From Acidobacteriota bacterium (GTDB taxonomy: Bacteria > Acidobacteriota > Vicinamibacteria > Marinacidobacterales > SMYC01): a stretch of 11,846 bases of DNA. The notes beneath the pieces were generated by a model that was not told the DNA's origin, searched no databases, and saw only the letters and a list, made by a program, of their open reading frames with translations. Position 1 is the first letter of the stretch, and the number at the start of each line of letters is the position of its first letter. The stretch lies in NCBI GenBank assembly GCA_029263435.1, contig JAJCXL010000418.1, forward strand, positions 1 to 11,846, given 5' to 3'. Below, piece by piece: positions 6,359-11,846 of the stretch. Made by a program: the position numbers and the translations under genes.

Positions 6359-8794
6359 TCATTCGAGATTCCTCGCGATGCGAAAGCCGACATCCGGCCT
6401 TGGCGTGCTGCCGTAGTCGCGAAACGTGAGGCGAAGCTCCGTCACGCTACCCTGCAGCCAGCTCGCACCGCGGATGACGTTGAACTCGCCCTCGTCCGGC
6501 CCCGTTGGATCTTGAACGAGCTCCGATGCTGCCGACGGATAGATGGTGTAGAGATCTTGTACCCACTCCGCTACGTTTCCGCCCATATTGAACAGGCCGA
6601 GCGTGTTCGCCCCGAAGCTTTCGGACGGCGCGGTGGCCGCGAAGCCGTCGTCATATCCCGGGAGCGTCGTCGTCACCAGGCCCTTCGCTTGCTCATCGGC
6701 ATAATTTCCCGAGCCCGGACCGACGGGGAGCGTATCGCCCCAGGGGTACTTCAAACGCTTGCCGGACGGATAGCGCGCCGCACGCGACCACTCCGCTTCA
6801 GTGGGAAGTCGATAGCCGGTGTTGTACGGCTTCACCGGGATGAGCTTGCCGCCCTGGTTGACGTAAGCGGCAGGGAGCGAGTCTTGCTCACTCAGCCAAT
6901 TGCAATAAGCGGCGGCGTCTTGCCAGCTCACGCGAACGACCGGGTGATGATCGATCTCGAGATTCAACCCCTTGACGTCTCCGGAGCGATGCGCGGCTCG
7001 GAATTCCCGGAACTGACGATTGGTCACTTCCATGGTCGCGAGGTAGTAAGGCCGGGTGATCTCGACGTTTCGGATCGACTCATTGGCCCGTCTCCCCGGC
7101 TCACGGCGCGATGCCCCCATCTCGAAGCGTGTAGGCTGGATGAGGACGAGCTCGTGTCCTTTCGAAGTTTTGATGACGGGGAGGATCGCGGCGGCACGCA
7201 GGTTGGCCGTGGTCTCGAGCGTGACCTCGATCGTCTGCGCAAACCCGGGACGCGGCGTGATGTCGGTCGCGAAGCTTTCATAGGCGTCTTTCTTGATCTC
7301 GATCCGATGAGGCGCGGCGGGAAGCTTCAAGACTTGTTTGGCGGCTCCCCTCGGCTCGCCGTTGACGAACAGCAAGGCGTCTGGAGGATCGACGACGAGC
7401 TCGATCTCGCCCAGCTGGGCTTCGAGCTCGACTTCGAGACGCTCCGCACTGGAGGACTCGAGGGCGACGTCACGGCGCACACTCGTATAGCCGGGGCGGG
7501 AGACGTCGACCCGATAGGTCTCTCCGGGCGTTAGGTGGAGATCGAGCGGGGTCGTCCCCTGATACGCTCCGTCGAGGGTGACGCTGGCCTCACTCGGAAC
7601 ACTCGACAAAGCGAGCTTCCCCGGGGATCGCTCGAGGCGGACGGGAGACAGGGTTTGAGCTTTGCCGGCCACGACGTGAACGCTCCCGCGATGCGGTTTG
7701 TAGCCCTCGAGGTTGAGCTGGAAATCGTGGGTGCCTTCGAGGACGCGCGTTGCTAACGGCGTTCGTCCATGAGCGGCGCCGGCGACTCGAATGGAAGCGC
7801 CGGGGGGCTCGCTCTGAAACGTCACCGCCGCGAAGCGAGGTTCGAGCTTCGCGTCGAGGTTCACGAGAGAGCCCGCTCCTTGTACTTCGACCTCCGCGCG
7901 AAACTCGCGATAGCCCGGCGCGCTGACGACGACCTGGTGCTTGCCGGGGGCGAGCTCGATAGGCTCGAGGGGAGTCTCCCCGACCTCGACCGCATCGACG
8001 AAAACCTTGGCACCATCGCTCGGCTCCGTGACGAGCGCGAGTCGTCCCGGCAGGCGCATCATCGAAAATTCGTAGGTTTGACTACGCTCCGCGGTTATGT
8101 CGAGCTTCGCTTCGAACGGTCGATAGCCGTCTTTCTCCGCCACGACTCGATAGGAGCCGGGATGGGCGAGGAAACGGTCACCGATCCGTACGGCAAAGAG
8201 GTTCCCGGTGAGGGTCAGAGTGTCGGGAACGGGTTGGATCTCGATGGCGACGGCGCGGGCGTTGAGCACGGCCCAAGCCCCTCCGCCCAACAGGATCAGC
8301 GCAGCCCAAAAGAAGAGTCCGCGCACGCTGCTTCGACGGCTCGGGTGATCGATCGTGCCGATCGGGGCGGGCTTGAACGCGACCGGCTTGACGACCGGCA
8401 CCGACGGTGTCTCGCGAGCCGATGCCGCTCCGGCGGGCGTGAACGGTGTCACCACGATCGGTGGGTCGGTGGTCGGCTCGCGCGCGGGACCGAGGCAGAA
8501 ACGTAAGCTGTCCTCCGTGCTTTGGATCTCGATCCGAAGACCGCCTGCGACAGCGATATCGCCGCCCCGCAGCCAGTGAGACGACGTGATGGGGGATCGG
8601 TTCACGGTGACTTTGCCAGCCGCCGGCTGGACGAAAACCTCTCCGTCGGCGAGGCCGATATGAGCTACCGCGGCGGCGCCAGCGGGCTGGGTCGGGATGT
8701 CAGCGTCGGGGCCGCCGATCGAAAGCGGAAACGCGCTGGCGTCCACCCGTCGTCGGGTGCCGTCGGGCTCTTGAACGAGGAAGCGGCGAGTCAA
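6359..8794 (-). CDS. FHA-like / membrane span / five PEGA repeats / FGE-sulfatase-like protein
   Basis: An 811-residue membrane protein. Residues 1-100 look like a degenerate FHA domain (PLSIGGPDADI, then VNRSPI and LRGGDI), without the usual Arg and Ser/His phospho-binding residues. A Pro-rich linker leads to one span (159-177). Five PEGA-type repeats follow at about 187-245, 250-317, 320-386, 391-458 and 461-528, most with a P-x-x-A/G-x-V-x-V/L-D core and a G-Y turn. The C-terminal 265 residues (546-809) are an FGE-sulfatase/SUMF1-type domain: F-E-M-G (557-560), YRLPTEAEW (661-669), GNVAEWVQD (739-747), RGASW (775-779) and GFRIAR (803-808). The active-site Cys pair of true formylglycine enzymes, expected just after RGASW, is absent, so it is probably a binding fold. 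Start: TTG at 8794 overlaps the kinase stop (TTGA) and has GAGGAG five bases ahead; the TTG at 8809 would fall before that SD. Confidence 0.92.
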   Translation of the reverse strand: MTRRFLVQEPDGTRRRVDASAFPLSIGGPDADIPTQPAGAAAVAHIGLADGEVFVQPAAGKVTVNRSPITSSHWLRGGDIAVAGGLRIEIQSTEDSLRFCLGPAREPTTDPPIVVTPFTPAGAASARETPSVPVVKPVAFKPAPIGTIDHPSRRSSVRGLFFWAALILLGGGAWAVLNARAVAIEIQPVPDTLTLTGNLFAVRIGDRFLAHPGSYRVVAEKDGYRPFEAKLDITAERSQTYEFSMMRLPGRLALVTEPSDGAKVFVDAVEVGETPLEPIELAPGKHQVVVSAPGYREFRAEVEVQGAGSLVNLDAKLEPRFAAVTFQSEPPGASIRVAGAAHGRTPLATRVLEGTHDFQLNLEGYKPHRGSVHVVAGKAQTLSPVRLERSPGKLALSSVPSEASVTLDGAYQGTTPLDLHLTPGETYRVDVSRPGYTSVRRDVALESSSAERLEVELEAQLGEIELVVDPPDALLFVNGEPRGAAKQVLKLPAAPHRIEIKKDAYESFATDITPRPGFAQTIEVTLETTANLRAAAILPVIKTSKGHELVLIQPTRFEMGASRREPGRRANESIRNVEITRPYYLATMEVTNRQFREFRAAHRSGDVKGLNLEIDHHPVVRVSWQDAAAYCNWLSEQDSLPAAYVNQGGKLIPVKPYNTGYRLPTEAEWSRAARYPSGKRLKYPWGDTLPVGPGSGNYADEQAKGLVTTTLPGYDDGFAATAPSESFGANTLGLFNMGGNVAEWVQDLYTIYPSAASELVQDPTGPDEGEFNVIRGASWLQGSVTELRLTFRDYGSTPRPDVGFRIARNLE

Positions 8795-11115
8795 ATCTTC
8801 TCCTCGCAACGAACAAGTAGTGGCTCGGGGGGCGCATCGGCTTGAACGACGAGGCGATGGCGTACGTCACGATAGCCGGGGCGACGCCCGACCACGGTGT
8901 AGGTGCCGGGACGAAGCACGAGCGCGTGACGGTCGAAGGTGCCGATATTACCAACGCGGTACACGACGACCTCGGTCGCGTTGTCGGACAGGAGGTAGAC
9001 CGGAACTGGCGTGGAGAACTCGGCGACGAGGCCGTCCAAGCGAGCGATGTGCTCGGCGAGCTTCGGCTGGTTTCGGGCGTCGATGCGCCGCGCCCGTTCG
9101 ACGGTCACGCTCGCCTCTTGGAGCACTGATTCGTCAGACAGCCGTCCCGGGTTTCCGATATGAAACTCCAACGCCTCGGTGAGCTCTGCCATGGTTCGAC
9201 TTTCGCTCTTACCGATCTGCGCGAATCGGATGGTGGGGTCGATGTCGAGCACGGCCTGGTAGTGTTTCTCGGCGCTCCGCCACGCCTCCTCGCGGGTAAA
9301 CAGGTCGGCTCGGGCTCGATGAGCCGCGATGGTCTCGAGCTTCTGACCTTCCGCAACCGCCGCGAGCCCTGCGGTGACGTCGGGGGCGTCGGGGCGGATC
9401 GCTTCCGCCCGCTCGAAGCTCTGGCGCGCCGCTTCGAAGTCCTTTCGGTTCAGGGCGGAGACCGCTTGGCTCATCGCGGCCTTGAACGCTTCCGCCGAAG
9501 CGCGAGCGTCCACTCGAGCCAGGCCGGATTGCGCGGTTTGAGACAGTGGGTCCAGCTCGATCGCTCGCCGGTAACGAGACGCGGCACCTAAGAGATCGCC
9601 TTCGGACTCGAGGGCACCTGCCCTAGCTACGAGGCCTCGGATCTCATCCAGCACTTCCGAACGAGCAAGGCCGGTCGTCGCCTCGCTCAGATTCGGCCGC
9701 ACCCTGAGGGCCAAGGCAAACGCATCCCGGGCTTCGGAAGCACTTCCGTTCGCGAGAGCGCGACGTCCGCGAGACAGTGCCGCGGCGACGATATCGTTTG
9801 CTGAGGACTCTACGGTCTCGAAGGCTTTCAAGGCGGCTTCGTAGGAGGTGGCGGCCTCGCCGAACGCACGGCGCCCCTGCTGCTCTCGCGCGGTGGCTAT
9901 CGCCGACAACCCGTTTTGGTAAGAGGCTCCGCCCCAGCTTCCGACGTCTCTCGCCTCGAGAGACTCCCTGGCGGCGTTCACGCGCGTCGCGAGTGCGTCC
10001 GCTTTCGCTTTCAATGGTGCTAACGCTTCGAGATCGGCGACGGACCTTTCGGGGGATGGCACGGGGTCGCTCGGCGCGCCCGGGCTGGGCGCCGTCTCGG
10101 CTCCGGGGGTGGTCTTCGAAGCCTGCTCTACCCAGCGCGGCAGGACCAGGAAGACCGATGCCGCGACGCCCAACAAAACGAGGAATGCCACGATCGTCTT
10201 GCCGCCGATCCCGCCGGAGGGGGTCGGGGTGGTGGACGAAAGCGGTAGCTCCGCGCTCGCCGCGGCGAAGTTTTGAGAGGCGATCCGTGGCGGAGCCACG
10301 ACCTTGGGGGGCGGAGTCAAGAGGACGGCGTCGGGCTTTGCCGGGGGGGATAAAATGACATCGGGTTTGGCCGTCGGGGCGTCGAGAGCGGGGGCGTTTG
10401 CCAATGCGCGAACGATGACCTCCATCGACTCTGGCCGGTGACGCGGGTCTCGGTTGAGACAAGCGGTGAAGAGCGCGTCGAGCTCGACGGGCAAGCGGAG
10501 CCCGCTCGTCAGATCGCGGGCGAGGGCTCCGAAGCCGAAGACGTCGTCGGCAATCGAAGGCGCGGCGCCGCTTCGCTGCTGGGGACTCGCGGTGCCGTCC
10601 GTGCCACCGCCGCTAGAGCTCGATCCGACGTCGGGCTCGAAGGATGAGAGAACGGAACCGATACCGAAATCGACGATATGGACCTTGGAGGCGTCATCGA
10701 TCAGGATGTTGGCAGCTTTCAGGTCGCGGTGGACGACGCCTTGGCGATGGGCGTAGGCTACCGCCTCGGCGACGGCGGAGAGCACCGGAAGAATCTCGGG
10801 AAGCGGACGTCCGCGCCATTGGCCGGCGCCCTCAGCCTCGACCGCGGCCATCGTGATGAAGGCCTGGGTGGGCGTGCGATGAAAGTCAAAGACGCGAACG
10901 ATGCTCTCGTGGACGAGCTTGCGCGCATTCTTGCACTCGTGCCGCAAGAGATCTAGTTGGTCTCGGGTCGCGTCATCGGGCAGAATCTTGACCGCCACCT
11001 GCTCTTGCAGCTCTCGGTCGAAGGCGAGCCAGACTTCGCCCATCCCTCCTGAACCGAGGAGCCGCACGAGCTTGAAGCGCTCGCCGACAACTTGACCGGG
11101 AGCCAGAGACGTCAT
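8791..11115 (-). CDS. transmembrane Ser/Thr protein kinase with TPR and PEGA-like C-terminus
   Basis: A 774-residue eukaryote-like (PknB-type) kinase. The cytoplasmic catalytic domain (about 13-240) shows the Gly loop GSGGMGEV (21-28), Lys43 in VAVK, a Glu in RHE (E60), HRDLKAAN (129-136) and DFG (149-151). The activation segment holds an SSSSGGGTDGT run; the APE motif reads as ASPQQ, so its Glu is Gln. A Pro-rich linker precedes one span (306-325). The periplasmic part has about five TPR-like helical repeats (402-635) and a PEGA-like end (703-758; LRPGTYTVVGRRPGYRD). Catalytic residues are intact, so it should phosphorylate Ser/Thr; the FHA proteins downstream are the natural candidate partners. 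Start: the ATG at 11115 follows AGGTGA by seven bases and matches kinase N-termini. The longer frame from 11238 runs back into the preceding gene and is rejected. It follows that gene by 20 bases and overlaps the next by TTGA. Confidence 0.94.
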   Translation of the reverse strand: MTSLAPGQVVGERFKLVRLLGSGGMGEVWLAFDRELQEQVAVKILPDDATRDQLDLLRHECKNARKLVHESIVRVFDFHRTPTQAFITMAAVEAEGAGQWRGRPLPEILPVLSAVAEAVAYAHRQGVVHRDLKAANILIDDASKVHIVDFGIGSVLSSFEPDVGSSSSGGGTDGTASPQQRSGAAPSIADDVFGFGALARDLTSGLRLPVELDALFTACLNRDPRHRPESMEVIVRALANAPALDAPTAKPDVILSPPAKPDAVLLTPPPKVVAPPRIASQNFAAASAELPLSSTTPTPSGGIGGKTIVAFLVLLGVAASVFLVLPRWVEQASKTTPGAETAPSPGAPSDPVPSPERSVADLEALAPLKAKADALATRVNAARESLEARDVGSWGGASYQNGLSAIATAREQQGRRAFGEAATSYEAALKAFETVESSANDIVAAALSRGRRALANGSASEARDAFALALRVRPNLSEATTGLARSEVLDEIRGLVARAGALESEGDLLGAASRYRRAIELDPLSQTAQSGLARVDARASAEAFKAAMSQAVSALNRKDFEAARQSFERAEAIRPDAPDVTAGLAAVAEGQKLETIAAHRARADLFTREEAWRSAEKHYQAVLDIDPTIRFAQIGKSESRTMAELTEALEFHIGNPGRLSDESVLQEASVTVERARRIDARNQPKLAEHIARLDGLVAEFSTPVPVYLLSDNATEVVVYRVGNIGTFDRHALVLRPGTYTVVGRRPGYRDVRHRLVVQADAPPEPLLVRCEEKI
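8800..8805 (-). promoter_or_regulatory. ribosome binding site that decides the TTG start
   Basis: GAGGAG five bases before the TTG at 8794, inside the end of the kinase gene. It picks the TTG overlapping the kinase stop (TTGA) over the TTG at 8809. Confidence 0.75.
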
Positions 11116-11122
11116 GGCCAGG

Positions 11123-11128
11123 TCACCT
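11123..11128 (-). promoter_or_regulatory. ribosome binding site of the kinase gene
   Basis: AGGTGA seven bases before the ATG at 11115, in the 20-base gap after the upstream gene. It supports this start over the upstream in-frame reading. Confidence 0.75.
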
Positions 11129-11135
11129 CTCGAAA

Positions 11136-11846
11136 TCAGTTTTGCGGTCGTTCTCCCGTCGCCGGTATCGGCGGGGCGTTTGGATCCAAAGGCAGTCCCA
11201 CCTCGGTGGCGAAGATCTGCCGCAGCAATTGACGCCAACTCTCATATTGCGTTTCGACGGATCCCGTCAGCCGCAATACTTCACCTTCAACGTCGATCAG
11301 AATAGGAGCGACTTCCGAGTCGAACGAAGCGGCGAGCTCTCGAAGCGCTTCTCGGTGCATCTTCGCTTCGCTGCCTTTGGTCAAGCCGTCCTGAATCGCG
11401 ATCATGCCGCCGATCATTGCACCCTGGCCGGCGATCCGACCGCCTCGTCCTTTACCGCTGAGAATGGCGCCGCCCACGACGGCGGCCGCGCCGCCAATGA
11501 GCTCTATCCACTTGGTGCGATTGAGGCTGTCGAGCGCGACTTGCTCCTCGTAGGCGAAGGCGCGCCAGCTCCGGTAGGGCTCCGTCATCTGCATGTCGAA
11601 ATCCGAGTAGTACTCGTTGAGAGTATCGACGAACATGAAATCGCGCTCTCGGATCTCGTCCAGTCTCACCATCATGGGATCTTCGTCCGAAGGGAGCCTC
11701 TCGATCTTGAACTTCGATTTCTTCTCCGACAAGTAATCCCCGAATGCGCTTGGAGCCAAGTAGTTGGCGAATCTGAGCTCGGCAATGCGGCGCACCCGCT
11801 GGACGTCCTCGGTGTCCATCTTCCGAGACGCGTCATGGAGATCGTT
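11136..11846 (-). CDS. glycine-zipper protein of unknown function, 5'-partial
   Basis: The C-terminal part of a protein I cannot name. From the Met at 11819, visible parts are an acidic/aromatic helical region with DPMMVRLDEIRERDFMFVDT (47-66) and an aromatic-rich YYSDFDMQM..YRSW stretch (70-85). A Gly-zipper hydrophobic region with repeated small residues (107-142: GG.AAVVGG.IL..G.GG.IAG.G) follows. The C-terminus has a VLRLTGSVETQYESWRQLLR helix (181-200) and a Pro-rich tail. The frame stays open to the right edge (nine more codons, N-D-L-H-D-A-S-R-K), and no SD lies before the Met, so the gene most likely starts outside the window. Gly zippers of this kind occur in outer-membrane and lipoprotein components, so an envelope location is plausible. 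It is first of the visible genes in the operon, 20 bases before the kinase gene. Confidence 0.8.
   Translation of the reverse strand, partial: NDLHDASRKMDTEDVQRVRRIAELRFANYLAPSAFGDYLSEKKSKFKIERLPSDEDPMMVRLDEIRERDFMFVDTLNEYYSDFDMQMTEPYRSWRAFAYEEQVALDSLNRTKWIELIGGAAAVVGGAILSGKGRGGRIAGQGAMIGGMIAIQDGLTKGSEAKMHREALRELAASFDSEVAPILIDVEGEVLRLTGSVETQYESWRQLLRQIFATEVGLPLDPNAPPIPATGERPQN

Noticed and set aside
6298..6393. 32-residue extension of the small membrane protein
   Set aside because: It starts inside the FGE gene, with no SD, and would bury the hydrophobic start; the ATG at 6297 has AGGAG.
6512..7534. 340-codon plus-strand frame
   Set aside because: It lies opposite the PEGA/FGE coding region; its composition is a shadow of that gene with no recognisable domain.
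9644..10462. 272-codon minus-strand frame inside the kinase gene
   Set aside because: It is Arg/Ser-rich out-of-frame translation of the kinase linker and TPR region.
11116..11238. 41-residue N-terminal extension of the kinase
   Set aside because: It overlaps the preceding gene and reads through the kinase's own SD; the ATG at 11115 has correct spacing.

Overview
The window is GC-rich (about 60% by eye) and almost fully coding. It has bacterial gene packing, Shine-Dalgarno (SD) sites, ATGA, TTGA and TGATG start/stop overlaps, and some TTG starts. The mix of PEGA domains, eukaryote-like Ser/Thr kinase, FHA, a formylglycine-enzyme-like (FGE) domain and MotA/TolQ/ExbB genes suggests a Gram-negative bacterium of a proteobacterial or myxobacterial type. 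The sequence alone does not fix the lineage. No tRNA, rRNA, CRISPR array, insertion sequence or integrase gene was seen, and no stretch over 100 bases lacks a gene.

Layout. The only plus-strand gene (2-1012) is an MscS-type mechanosensitive channel whose 5' end lies outside the window. Everything else is one minus-strand gene string transcribed from the right edge (11846) down to 980. In order it encodes: an uncharacterised glycine-zipper protein cut by the window edge; a membrane Ser/Thr kinase with TPR and PEGA-like parts; a protein with a degenerate FHA, a membrane segment, five PEGA repeats and an FGE-sulfatase-like domain; a 69-residue single-span membrane protein; a four-span MotA/TolQ/ExbB-type proton-channel subunit; a soluble protein joining an actin/Hsp70-like region to an FHA domain; two paralogous membrane-anchored coiled-coil/VWA proteins; and a four-span membrane protein that overlaps the end of the MscS gene tail to tail. 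Most junctions overlap or are under 65 bases, so this is probably one operon whose promoter lies beyond the right edge.

How it may work (inference). The MotA/ExbB-type subunit, plus two consecutive proteins with a short basic N-terminus and a membrane segment beginning at an Asp (F-L-D then C-G-F-G-A), looks like an ion-driven 5:2 stator complex. The usual periplasmic peptidoglycan-binding or TonB-interacting domain of MotB/ExbD would be replaced by a coiled coil and a von Willebrand A domain. The kinase and the PEGA/FGE protein share a topology of cytoplasmic signalling domain, one span and PEGA-containing periplasmic part. They could sense or bind the envelope and pass phosphorylation to the FHA proteins. 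The whole looks like a phospho-regulated, ion-powered envelope machine of unknown job.

The most unusual local feature is a 29-bp tandem duplication just before the first VWA gene. Each copy carries an SD site, a start codon and the codons for MARRREVTA, ending in TGATG. This yields two nine-residue mini-ORFs in series ahead of the real start, all with the same 9-nt SD-to-ATG spacing.
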